Origin: an uncultured Ruminococcus sp.
Lineage (GTDB): Bacteria; Bacillota; Clostridia; Oscillospirales; Acutalibacteraceae
Length of the DNA stretch: 19,852 nt
Direction of reading: 5' to 3'
Assembly: GCA_902773155.1 (NCBI GenBank)
Contig: CACYDK010000195.1
Coordinates: 1-19,852, forward strand
The notes under the pieces are model-generated. The model did no database searches and was not told the origin of the DNA. It worked only from the letters and a program-made list of their open reading frames with translations. This document shows, in pieces, positions 12,540 to 19,852 of the stretch (its first letter is position 1; every line of letters begins with the position of its first letter). The position numbers and the translations under genes are program-made.

Positions 12540-14643
12540 ACAACCTCTCATTCTCGTCTAAATCGTCATATATGGGCTCATCATCGGAATCGGGAGTGGT
12601 CTCGGGGATATACTCGGTTTCAGGCTCGGTCTCGGGCTCGGTCTCGGGCTCGGTTTCGGGCTCGGTGGGAATATACTCGCCGGCCTTTACGGTAAAGTTC
12701 CTGGTCGTATAATCCAAGGTGTAGGTTCTGTAGGTCTGGCCGTCGAGCATCACAACAACTGTAGAGGAACCGCTTCCGGTAAAGGACATAGCGTAGCTGG
12801 TGTTGTACTTCGGGTTTATGGTTCTCGAATACGACTCATCTATAGTTCCGTCGATCGAAACGGTAAGGTTTACGTCATAATTGATATTCGTAGGCATATC
12901 AACTGTAATGGGTATGGTGGTCTGACTGCCCTTTCCGGAGCTTACGACAAGATTTACGATAGTACCCTCGTCGACCTTGCTGTACTGCAACGGAGACTGC
13001 TGGATTACAGTACCTTCCGGCTCAAGGCTCTCGTCGTCGTAAGAATACTTACACTCAAGCTTGTCTCCCAGAGAGGACTGAGCCTCGGAAAGAGTCATAT
13101 CGGTAACCTTAGGCACCTCGACCTTCTCCTGATACTCGTCCTTCGCGATAATTACATAAACGGTCGAGCCTACTGTAGCTTTGACTCCGGCAGGCGGGAA
13201 CGTATCGCAAACATATCCCTTTGGTGTAAGGATATTGTATACCTCGATGATCTCGGTAGCGAAGTTTTTAGCCTCGAGAGCTTTAACAGCCTCTTTCTTA
13301 GTTGTGTTTTTGCAATAAGGAACCGATATCTCGGTATCAGTTCCGTTTACTGTGAGCTCGATAACGGAACCGGATTTTACCTGTTTTGTACCGGCCTCGG
13401 GATCCTGATCAAGGATCTCACCGATTTCTTTTGATTTATCGTAACGGCTCTTTATCTCAAAACGAAAATGATTCGGGTTTTTATCATTGGCCTCAGTAAT
13501 ACTCATTCCTACGAAATTGGGAATATCGACATCCGTAGCCTGAACAGACGAACAACCTCGGATCAAAGCCGCCGCAGTAAAGATTATTGCGAGTATTACA
13601 GCGCAAATCAGAGCGGATTTAACGGCGTAATATGAATTACCGTGCTGTTTTTTCTTGGAAATCTCCTCGGCGCCGCTTTTTCTCTTTTCCTTTACATTAT
13701 CATTCTTTTCCTGAGACTCGTTTTCCTCTGAATCGGGTCTGCGCGTTTTCTTAATGCTATTTACATATTTGGTAGGATCGGAATCCACAAAATGCTTGTA
13801 GTCAAAGCGCACGTTCGGATTAAGCCTGAACCTCTCCAAATCGCCAAGCATATCAAGTGCGGTCGCGTAACGCTCGGAGGGATTCTTCTGCATAGCGTGC
13901 ATTGTGATCTGTTCAAGTCCGAGCGGAATTCCGGGATTAATATCTCTGGGCATAACAGGGGTCGACTGAAGCTGCATAATAGCTACCGAAACCGCGCTGT
14001 CCGCCTCAAAGGGAAGCTTGCCCGTGAGCATTTCGTAGAGCATAACGCCTACTGAATAAATGTCGGACTTTCCGTCGGTTTTGCTTCCGCGCGCCTGCTC
14101 GGGCGCAATATAATGAACAGAGCCTATCGCTTGCTCGGTCATAGTTTTTGTCGCCTTGTCGGTCAGTCTGGCGATACCGAAATCAGTAACCTTGATAGTA
14201 CCGTCCTGTAAGAGCATAATATTATGAGGCTTTATATCCCGGTGGATAACGCCTTTATTATGAGCGTGCTGTAAAGCCTTAAGAATCTGAGTTGTGAGGT
14301 GAAGCGCCTCGCGCCAGTCGAGAACGCCCTGCTGTTCGATGTACTCCTTTAAAGTAATTCCGTCGATATACTCCATAACGATGTACTGGATCATATCGCC
14401 AAAGCTTACATCATATACCTTTACGATATTGGGATGCGAGAGCATAGCTATGGCCTTGCTCTCGTTCTTAAAACGTCTTATAAACTCCTCGTTATTAAGA
14501 AATTCGTCCTTAAGAATTTTGACCGCAACCTCACGGTCGTCTATAGTGTCGGTGCAGCGATAAACATAAGCCATACCACCGACGCCGATAAGCTCGTGGA
14601 TCTCATAGCGTCCGTCAAGCTTTTTTCCGCTGTATTTATCCAA
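12529..14643 (-). CDS. prkC: PASTA-domain serine/threonine protein kinase PrkC
   Basis: 704 aa from TTG at 14643, which has GGAGG 8 nt upstream; the frame also opens at TTG 14658 without a site. The kinase domain (about 11-275) is complete: GVGGMAYVY loop, catalytic K42, HRDIKPHN with D136, DFG at 154-156, APEQ. Residues about 341-363 form the membrane helix. Three PASTA domains follow (about 372-432, 437-501, 507-571). PASTA kinases sense cell-wall fragments and phosphorylate growth and germination targets; in spores PrkC responds to muropeptides. After the third PASTA comes a beta-rich domain of about 80 residues (575-655), then a TEPE repeat and an acidic tail. It follows prpC by 18 nt, and rsgA overlaps its end. 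Confidence 0.94.
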   Translation of the reverse strand: MDKYSGKKLDGRYEIHELIGVGGMAYVYRCTDTIDDREVAVKILKDEFLNNEEFIRRFKNESKAIAMLSHPNIVKVYDVSFGDMIQYIVMEYIDGITLKEYIEQQGVLDWREALHLTTQILKALQHAHNKGVIHRDIKPHNIMLLQDGTIKVTDFGIARLTDKATKTMTEQAIGSVHYIAPEQARGSKTDGKSDIYSVGVMLYEMLTGKLPFEADSAVSVAIMQLQSTPVMPRDINPGIPLGLEQITMHAMQKNPSERYATALDMLGDLERFRLNPNVRFDYKHFVDSDPTKYVNSIKKTRRPDSEENESQEKNDNVKEKRKSGAEEISKKKQHGNSYYAVKSALICAVILAIIFTAAALIRGCSSVQATDVDIPNFVGMSITEANDKNPNHFRFEIKSRYDKSKEIGEILDQDPEAGTKQVKSGSVIELTVNGTDTEISVPYCKNTTKKEAVKALEAKNFATEIIEVYNILTPKGYVCDTFPPAGVKATVGSTVYVIIAKDEYQEKVEVPKVTDMTLSEAQSSLGDKLECKYSYDDESLEPEGTVIQQSPLQYSKVDEGTIVNLVVSSGKGSQTTIPITVDMPTNINYDVNLTVSIDGTIDESYSRTINPKYNTSYAMSFTGSGSSTVVVMLDGQTYRTYTLDYTTRNFTVKAGEYIPTEPETEPETEPETEPETEYIPETTPDSDDEPIYDDLDENERLYEE
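12610..12666 (-). repeat. 12-bp repeats coding TEPE in the PrkC tail
   Basis: Four to five nearly identical 12-bp units (GGCTCGGTCTCG-like on the plus strand) encode Thr-Glu-Pro-Glu repeats near the PrkC C-terminus. The array is prone to length change. It encodes a stiff acidic segment outside the cell. Confidence 0.8.
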
Positions 14644-14661
14644 TAGAAGCTCCTCCAATCA

Positions 14662-15387
14662 TTAATATATAACGGCTACTGTAATATTGTCGGAGCCGCC
14701 TCCGTCCTTAGCCTTCTCAATAAGCTTGTCTGCCAAGCCCTCGCCGCGGTTTTCGTGGCATATTTTAACCATATCCCCGGTGGACACGTTGTTTGAGAAG
14801 CCGTCTGTACAGATCAACAGCACATCGCCGTAAATAAAATTAGCTTCGATATAATCGAGATGAACGTCCGGCTTTATACCTAATGCACGGGTAATAAAAT
14901 TCTTATTGGGGTGACTTAGAGCCTGCTCGGGCGTGATCTCCCCTCTTCTTACCATTTCCTGAACCACGCTGTGATCCTCGGTAAGCTGTTTGATTTTTCC
15001 GCCCCGGATAGCATAAGTTCTGCTGTCGCCGACATGAACAACGTGGCAGGTAGTGTCCTTTACAAGGACGAACTCGCAGGTCGTGCCCATACCGGTAAGC
15101 TCTACGTCGTTTAGAGCTAAATTGAACAGCTCGCGGTTGGCCTGAGATACAATCTCTGTCATAAGGGTTGAGAGCTCTGCCTTGGATAAATCCTCGGAAA
15201 ACATTTTAGCGATCTCGTTTCCTATGTACTCTACAGCCTTAGCGCTGGCTATATTACCGCCGTTTGCTCCGCCCATTCCGTCGCAGACGACCGCCCACGC
15301 GCAGCTTGGGGAAATTATTCCGAAACGGCAGTCGTCCTGGTTCTGGGTTCGAACGAGACCGATGTCGCTTTTAGTGAATATTTCCAA
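14662..15387 (-). CDS. prpC: PP2C-type protein phosphatase, partner of PrkC
   Basis: 241 aa, the usual size. It is a metal-dependent Ser/Thr phosphatase that reverses PrkC phosphorylation. Motifs: TQNQDD (14-19), VVCDGMGG (33-40), TGMGTTC (98-104), VGDSR (119-123), EDHS (137-140), CTDGFSN (193-199) and GSDNIT (231-236), which together supply the metal-binding aspartates D18, D36, D195 and D233. The start is TTG at 15387. Its ribosome site GGAGG is the GGA GGT of the last rlmN codons, with the rlmN TGA one base before the start, so the two genes are translationally coupled. prkC follows 18 nt after the stop. Confidence 0.94.
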   Translation of the reverse strand: MEIFTKSDIGLVRTQNQDDCRFGIISPSCAWAVVCDGMGGANGGNIASAKAVEYIGNEIAKMFSEDLSKAELSTLMTEIVSQANRELFNLALNDVELTGMGTTCEFVLVKDTTCHVVHVGDSRTYAIRGGKIKQLTEDHSVVQEMVRRGEITPEQALSHPNKNFITRALGIKPDVHLDYIEANFIYGDVLLICTDGFSNNVSTGDMVKICHENRGEGLADKLIEKAKDGGGSDNITVAVIY

Positions 15388-15388
15388 G

Positions 15389-16426
15389 TCAAATACCTCC
15401 TTTTTCTTCTGTGTGATTTCTTTTCAGCTGACCGCAGGAAGCGTTGATATCGCTTCCGAGAGTTCTTCTCACGGTAGCTGTAATCCCTCTTTGCGAGAGG
15501 ATTTTTATAAAAGCCTGTTGGCGCGCTACGGAGCTCTTTTTATAGGAAGCTCCCTTCACGCTGTTCACAGGAATCAAATTTATGTGACAGTTCAGACCAT
15601 TTAACAATCCCGCCAAAGCACGGGCGTTTTCGTCGGAGTCGTTTACTCCGTCGATCATAGCGTATTCGAAGCTGACGCGTCGGCCGGTCTTATCGAAATA
15701 ATAGCGACAGGCCTTGATCAACTCGTTAAGCGGATACCGCCTGTTTACCGGCATTGTTTTATTACGCGTCTCGTCGTCCGGAGCGTGCAGCGAAACCGAA
15801 AGCGTAAGCGCGAATTTTTGCTCCGCGAGGTCGTATATTCGGGGCACAAGGCCGCAGGTAGACAGGGTTATATGTCTCATTCCGATGTTAAGCCCATCCT
15901 CAGAGGATACAAGGCGTAAAAACCGTATCACATTGTCATAATTATCCAGCGGCTCTCCCATTCCCATAAGAACAACGTTGCTTATTCTTATTCCCAAATC
16001 ATCCTGAGAGGCTTCAATCTGAGCGAGTATCTCTGAGGCGGTAAGCGAGCGTGAAAAACCGCTTTTTCCCGTAGCGCAGAAGGTACATCCCATCTTACAG
16101 CCTACCTGAGTTGAGACGCAGATGGAGTAGCCGTGGTGATAGCTCATTACAACAGTCTCGATATATTCTCCGTCATTAAGCCGGAAAAGATATTTCACTG
16201 TTTTATCATAACGTGATACAAGCTTTTTTTCAATATTTGCAACAGAAATGTAACAACTATTACTTAGAAATTCGATCAAATTCTTCGGAAGGTTGCGCAT
16301 TTCATCAAAGCTCTTAACTCCCTTATTAAGCCAGCCGTAAATCTGAACGGCGCGGAATTTAGGGAAGCCGTTTTCGGTAATAAAGGCTTCGAGCTCTTCT
16401 TTATATAGAGATTTAATATCTGTCAT
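15389..16426 (-). CDS. rlmN: 23S rRNA/tRNA (adenine-C2) methyltransferase RlmN
   Basis: 345 aa. A radical SAM enzyme that methylates C2 of A2503 in 23S rRNA and A37 in some tRNAs. The 4Fe-4S site is C110-x3-C114-x2-C117 in the segment VGCKMGCTFCATG. The two extra catalytic cysteines are present: C103, seven before the cluster, and C331 in the C-terminal INASCGQL. GMGEPLDN and the SLHAPDD segment are also typical. ATG at 16426 has AAGGA 8-9 nt upstream and overlaps the rsmB stop as ATGA. Confidence 0.95.
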   Translation of the reverse strand: MTDIKSLYKEELEAFITENGFPKFRAVQIYGWLNKGVKSFDEMRNLPKNLIEFLSNSCYISVANIEKKLVSRYDKTVKYLFRLNDGEYIETVVMSYHHGYSICVSTQVGCKMGCTFCATGKSGFSRSLTASEILAQIEASQDDLGIRISNVVLMGMGEPLDNYDNVIRFLRLVSSEDGLNIGMRHITLSTCGLVPRIYDLAEQKFALTLSVSLHAPDDETRNKTMPVNRRYPLNELIKACRYYFDKTGRRVSFEYAMIDGVNDSDENARALAGLLNGLNCHINLIPVNSVKGASYKKSSVARQQAFIKILSQRGITATVRRTLGSDINASCGQLKRNHTEEKGGI

Positions 16427-17754
16427 AGGCTGATCCTTCTGAACGCGGAAATAAAAAAGCCGTCGGTCGGATGAAAATGCGGGAATAATGTGAGCGCATT
16501 GTCAGGCTCGTCGATGAGCCTTTCAACTCCTAAGTCCAGGGCAAGAGGCTCGAATTCCTTATGAGAAGAGAGAAATCTATTAACATTGTTTATATTCTCG
16601 TCCGGATTAAGAGTACAGGTAGAGTAAACCAAAACTCCGCCTTTCCTTACTAAACGGGCTGAGTTTTCGAGAATCCTGTACTGTAAAAGCGGTAGCTCTG
16701 AATCAAGCAAATCTTTTTTGTAGCGGATCTCCGGTTTTCTGCCCAGGATCCCGAGTCCGGAGCAAGGAACGTCGCAGAGAACTCTGTCGGCCTCAATATT
16801 AAAGTCAAGGTCTTTTTCCGCGTCTCTGACAGCGGTTTTTATTATATCGATTCCGAGTCTTTTGGCTCCTGAGTTTATCAGGCCGAGCTTATGCTCGTAA
16901 ATATCGAACGAAAAAATACGGCCGGAATTGTTCATCAGCCTGGCGGCTGTAAAGGATTTTCCGCCGGGAGCCGAACAAACATCGATCACTGTCTCGCCCG
17001 GTTTTGGCGCAAGAGCTCTTACGCAGAGCTGCGAGGCCATATCCTGAATATAGAACAAACCGTTTTTATAGGCCTTAAGGCTCTCGATCGAGCCTGTGTC
17101 CTCGAGCAGGAGAGCATTTGCGTCAAGCTCGGATTTTTCCGCCCTGACGCCGCTTTCGGCAAGCTCTGAGATCAGCTCGTCCGCTGTCGCTTTAAGAGTA
17201 TTTACACAGGCAGTGAGCCTAGGACGTCCGAACACAGAACCGAGCAGACTCTCTGTTATGCTTTTTCCGTAGGCGTTCATCCAAAGCTTCAAAAGCTTTT
17301 CGGGGCATGAGTACTTAACCTTAAGGTACGCGATATGATCCTTGTCCGGGTCGGGAAGTCTGTACTTCACCTCAGCCCTTGTAATACCCCTGAGTATACC
17401 GTTTATAAACCCCGAAGCTCTGTAGAGTTTCAGCTTTTTTGCCAGCTTTACGCTCTCGTTAACGGCCGCGCTGTCGGGGATTTTATCCATAAACAAAAGC
17501 TGGAATACTCCCAGGCGCAGAATTATTAGTGTTTGCAGTTCTATTTTCTTAATTGGAATCTTTGAATACTGACCGATAATATAATCAAGAGTCAGCTTTC
17601 GCTCAAGAACTCCGTATACAAGCGCAGATGCAAAGGATGAATCCAAAGGATTCAAATCGTTCTCCCTTATTGCGTTGTTGAGCGCGATAGCAGAATAGGC
17701 TCCATCCTTTTCTACGGCAAAAAGAACCTTGAAAGCTATATATCTTGTATTCAT
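16423..17754 (-). CDS. rsmB: 16S rRNA (cytosine-C5) methyltransferase RsmB
   Basis: 443 aa from ATG at 17754, the usual RsmB length. The frame continues 33 codons upstream into the peptidase gene, but those residues do not look like RsmB. The start sits in TGATG with the upstream stop. An N-terminal NusB-like RNA-binding domain (about 1-130) is followed by the methyltransferase domain: SAM loop DVCSAPGGKS (258-267), DVPCSG with C331 and YSTCT with the nucleophile C380. It methylates C967 (E. coli numbering) of 16S rRNA. Confidence 0.94.
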   Translation of the reverse strand: MNTRYIAFKVLFAVEKDGAYSAIALNNAIRENDLNPLDSSFASALVYGVLERKLTLDYIIGQYSKIPIKKIELQTLIILRLGVFQLLFMDKIPDSAAVNESVKLAKKLKLYRASGFINGILRGITRAEVKYRLPDPDKDHIAYLKVKYSCPEKLLKLWMNAYGKSITESLLGSVFGRPRLTACVNTLKATADELISELAESGVRAEKSELDANALLLEDTGSIESLKAYKNGLFYIQDMASQLCVRALAPKPGETVIDVCSAPGGKSFTAARLMNNSGRIFSFDIYEHKLGLINSGAKRLGIDIIKTAVRDAEKDLDFNIEADRVLCDVPCSGLGILGRKPEIRYKKDLLDSELPLLQYRILENSARLVRKGGVLVYSTCTLNPDENINNVNRFLSSHKEFEPLALDLGVERLIDEPDNALTLFPHFHPTDGFFISAFRRISL

Positions 17755-18461
17755 CAGTCGCGCCTGCTGTTTGCAATCAATATTAAACGAATAAGCTGTA
17801 ATACAGCCGTAGCGGCTGACGCGACATAGGTCATAGCCGCGGCGCGGAGGCATTTTTTAGCTCCGGTATACTCGGAGTCACTCAGCATTCCGGTTTCCTT
17901 AATACAAGCGAGTGCTCTGGCTGAGGCATTGAACTCAACCGGTAATGTAGCCAGAGTAAACAGCACCGAGGCGGAAAACAAAGCTATGCCGACATAGAGA
18001 AGCGGCTGTAAAAACGAAGCGGCAAAGCCGGCTATTATGAACAACCAGCTGAGCTTGCTTCCGATGTTTGCCACGGGTAGAATCACAGCTCGTATCTTAT
18101 TAGGGACATATCCCTGCGCGTGCTGAACAGCGTGACCCGCCTCATGACAGGCAACTCCGACTGCCGCGATACTGGACTGATTATATACAGTATCGGAAAG
18201 CCTTATTACGTTAGTCCTCGGGTCGAAATGGTCGGTAAGATTTCCGCCTACGCGCTCGATCTTCACGCCGGTAACTCCGTTTTGACGCAGAACATACTCT
18301 GCTGCCTGGGCTCCGGTCATCCTTCTGGAATTCTGTATAGAGCTGTACCGGCTAAAGGTCGATCTCATCGAAATCTGGACCGCGATCGTAAGAATAATAC
18401 ACGGAAGCATAAAAAGAAAATACGACCAGTTGTATCCAATCAAATAATTAAAATATCCCAT
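17754..18461 (-). CDS. Zinc metallopeptidase, YugP family
   Basis: 235 aa membrane protein. The zinc motif ACHEAGHAVQHA gives H106, E107 and H110. A hydrophobic segment near residues 14-30 precedes it, and three more follow (about 135-150, 153-172 and 210-228), so it is an integral membrane protease. The SRRMTGAQAAEYVL and HFDPRTNVIRLS segments before the zinc motif are typical of this family (Zn_peptidase_2). Its substrates are not known in detail. ATG at 18461 has AAGGTGA close upstream and starts 8 nt after the fmt stop. Its place between fmt and rsmB is absent in B. subtilis. Confidence 0.88.
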   Translation of the reverse strand: MGYFNYLIGYNWSYFLFMLPCIILTIAVQISMRSTFSRYSSIQNSRRMTGAQAAEYVLRQNGVTGVKIERVGGNLTDHFDPRTNVIRLSDTVYNQSSIAAVGVACHEAGHAVQHAQGYVPNKIRAVILPVANIGSKLSWLFIIAGFAASFLQPLLYVGIALFSASVLFTLATLPVEFNASARALACIKETGMLSDSEYTGAKKCLRAAAMTYVASAATAVLQLIRLILIANSRRD

Positions 18462-18469
18462 AATTCACC

Positions 18470-19387
18470 TTATTCAAATCGTTCTCCGATTTCAAGCGGA
18501 TGTCCGAGCAGAAAAGCCTCAGACGTCATCCTCTTCTTTCCGCTCAGCTGTAATTCTCTTATTATAACAGAGCCCTCGCCGCAGGCTACGGTCAACGGAT
18601 CGACGCTGATTATTTCGCCGGGGGCTCCGTTTTTGTCGCAGAGATTAGTAGAGTGTATTTTTACGTCCTTACCGTTAAGAACCGCTGTAGCGACAGGCCA
18701 GGTCTGGAGTCCCCTCACCTTATTATGAACCGCCGTATTAGGCTGAGTCCAGTCGATCGGACAAAGCTCCTTTGTTATTTTAGAGGTATAGGTTGCCAGA
18801 TTCTCATCCTGCCGAACCGGACTTATCGCGCCGGACTCGAGCTTTTCAAGAGTTTCCGTAAGGAGATCCGCTCCCAAAACCGAGAGACGGTCGAAGAGCT
18901 CAGCCGAGGTCTCGTTTGCTCCGATTTCGGTTTCTCTTGTCAGTAAGATATCGCCGGTGTCCAGTTCCTCTCCCATAAACATCGTAGTAACGCCGCTGAT
19001 CTTATCACCGTTAAGAACAGCGCTTTGGATAGGTGAAGCTCCGCGGTATTTAGGGAGCAGAGAGCCGTGAACATTGACGCAGCCATACCTCGGAACATCA
19101 AGAATATTCTTTGGGAGAATTTTGCCGTAAGCTACTACTACAATTACGTCGGGATTCAGCGATTTTAATTCTAAATACGAATTATCATTTCTCAACGTAA
19201 CAGGCTGTCTTACATACAAACCATATTTTTCAGCGCATACCTTAACGTCCGGCGGAGTCAAAACCTGCTTGCGCCCCACCGGTTTATCGGGCTGGGTATA
19301 CACTGCGAGGATATTGTGACCGGATTCGGCGAGAGCCTTTAGGGAAGGTACGGCAAAGTCCGGAGTCCCCATAAAAACTATATTCAT
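18470..19387 (-). CDS. fmt: Methionyl-tRNA formyltransferase
   Basis: 305 aa. It formylates initiator Met-tRNA using 10-formyl-tetrahydrofolate. Motifs: MNIVFMGTPDFAVPSL at the N-terminus, the catalytic region NVHGSLLPKYRGASPIQ (N105, H107) and ELDTGDIL with D143, which match the N-H-D triad of the family. A C-terminal OB-type tRNA-binding domain covers about 205-305. It overlaps the def stop as ATGA, so the deformylase and formyltransferase are translated in tandem. Confidence 0.96.
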   Translation of the reverse strand: MNIVFMGTPDFAVPSLKALAESGHNILAVYTQPDKPVGRKQVLTPPDVKVCAEKYGLYVRQPVTLRNDNSYLELKSLNPDVIVVVAYGKILPKNILDVPRYGCVNVHGSLLPKYRGASPIQSAVLNGDKISGVTTMFMGEELDTGDILLTRETEIGANETSAELFDRLSVLGADLLTETLEKLESGAISPVRQDENLATYTSKITKELCPIDWTQPNTAVHNKVRGLQTWPVATAVLNGKDVKIHSTNLCDKNGAPGEIISVDPLTVACGEGSVIIRELQLSGKKRMTSEAFLLGHPLEIGERFE

Positions 19388-19852
19388 TCTTCTTCACCCG
19401 TAATCACGTAGGTCTCCTCGGAAATGTCGAGCTCGTCCTTGTTATAGCGATCGATCTCTTCCGGTGTGAGCATTCGCTTGACCCTTGTATCATATAGGAC
19501 TCCGTCAAGATGGTCGAGCTCGTGACAAAGGCAACGAGCTAAAAGCCCTTCGCCGGTCACGGTATAGAACTCACCGTTTCTATCCTGAGCCTTTACAGTG
19601 ACCTTGTAGGGACGAGACACTATTCCCCATTCCCCCGGAAGGCTCAGGCAGCCTTCCAGCCCGCACTGCTCGCCGACTGTTTCGACGATCTCGGGATTAA
19701 CTAGAATAAGAGGCCCCTGCTCGGGGTCTATCTCTATAACGACAACTCTGCGGAGGATACCGACCTGCGGGGCGGCCAAGCCGACTCCGCCGGATTCGCG
19801 CAGTGTGTCCAGCATATCGTCTATTATCAGAGAAAGGCGGTCGTCAAACTTA
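19384..19852 (-). CDS. def: Peptide deformylase, 5' end outside window
   Basis: The frame stays open from the stop at 19384 to the window edge, so at least 155 residues are present. An internal ATG at 19815 is not the start, because KFDDRLSLIIDDMLDTL before and across it is typical deformylase sequence. The three motifs are complete: GVGLAAPQVG, EGCLSLPG (metal-binding Cys) and HELDHLDG (two metal-binding His and catalytic Glu). The enzyme removes the formyl group from nascent proteins. Only about the first 10-20 residues are missing. It is the first visible gene of the operon. Confidence 0.95.
   Translation of the reverse strand, partial: KFDDRLSLIIDDMLDTLRESGGVGLAAPQVGILRRVVVIEIDPEQGPLILVNPEIVETVGEQCGLEGCLSLPGEWGIVSRPYKVTVKAQDRNGEFYTVTGEGLLARCLCHELDHLDGVLYDTRVKRMLTPEEIDRYNKDELDISEETYVITGEEE

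Noticed and set aside
17755..17853. A 33-residue N-terminal extension of RsmB
   Set aside because: It lies inside the peptidase gene, looks unlike RsmB, and the ATG at 17754 gives the normal length and a TGATG junction.
1..19852. tRNA, rRNA, CRISPR array, insertion sequence, prophage or toxin-antitoxin module
   Set aside because: No transposase, integrase, phage gene, regularly spaced repeat or cloverleaf sequence was noticed on either strand.

Overview
The window looks like a chromosomal segment of a spore-forming, starch-using Clostridia member of the Ruminococcus/Oscillospiraceae type. Reasons: a secreted CBM26 + CBM74-like starch-binding protein resembling Sas6 of Ruminococcus bromii, two likely sporulation genes (a SipL-like SPOCS/LysM protein and a SpoVM-like peptide), strong AGGAGG ribosome sites, frequent TTG/GTG starts, and a def-fmt-rsmB-rlmN-prpC-prkC-rsgA-thiN gene order typical of Firmicutes. 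The species is inferred, not proven.

Layout. Positions 1-1478 (minus): 3'-truncated SPOCS (DUF3794) + LysM protein. 1595-3826 (minus): sas6-like gene with its own promoter and terminator. 3898-4243 (minus): a compact transcription unit of promoter, 45-codon membrane-peptide ORF, overlapping SpoVM-like 31-codon ORF and terminator; the last codons of the first ORF are the ribosome site of the second. 4309-5262 (plus): RluA-type pseudouridine synthase from a back-to-back promoter. 5353-5448 (minus): 31-codon secreted or membrane peptide of unknown role. 5705-7507 (minus): leuB and a CpsB/YwqE-type PHP phosphatase, with a leader whose 14-bp stem buries the leuB ribosome site. 7717-8340 (minus) and 8417-9085 (plus): a histidine phosphatase divergent from an XRE regulator, with a palindrome over the regulator's -35 box. 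9209-10831 (minus): a zinc-ribbon/pseudokinase/TM/PASTA protein. 11020-19852 (minus): one tightly overlapping operon read def (5' end outside the window), fmt, zinc metallopeptidase, rsmB, rlmN, prpC, prkC, rsgA, thiN.

How the genes fit together. The operon joins initiation and ribosome functions (deformylase, formyltransferase, 16S m5C methyltransferase, 23S m2A methyltransferase, ribosome-assembly GTPase) with a PASTA Ser/Thr kinase and its PP2C phosphatase. In Bacillus subtilis the same order ends rsgA-rpe-thiN-spoVM. Here rpe is absent, thiN is followed by a catalytically dead-looking PASTA pseudokinase, and the SpoVM-like gene lies about 7 kb further on in the same orientation, near a SipL-like gene. 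SpoVM and SipL both act through SpoIVA at the forespore surface.

Most interesting items: the unannotated-size spoVM bicistron, the PASTA pseudokinase beside an intact PASTA kinase/phosphatase pair, the leuB leader structure, the 31-aa orphan peptide, and the extra C-terminal domain and acidic tail of PrkC. No tRNA, rRNA, CRISPR array, insertion sequence or prophage was seen.
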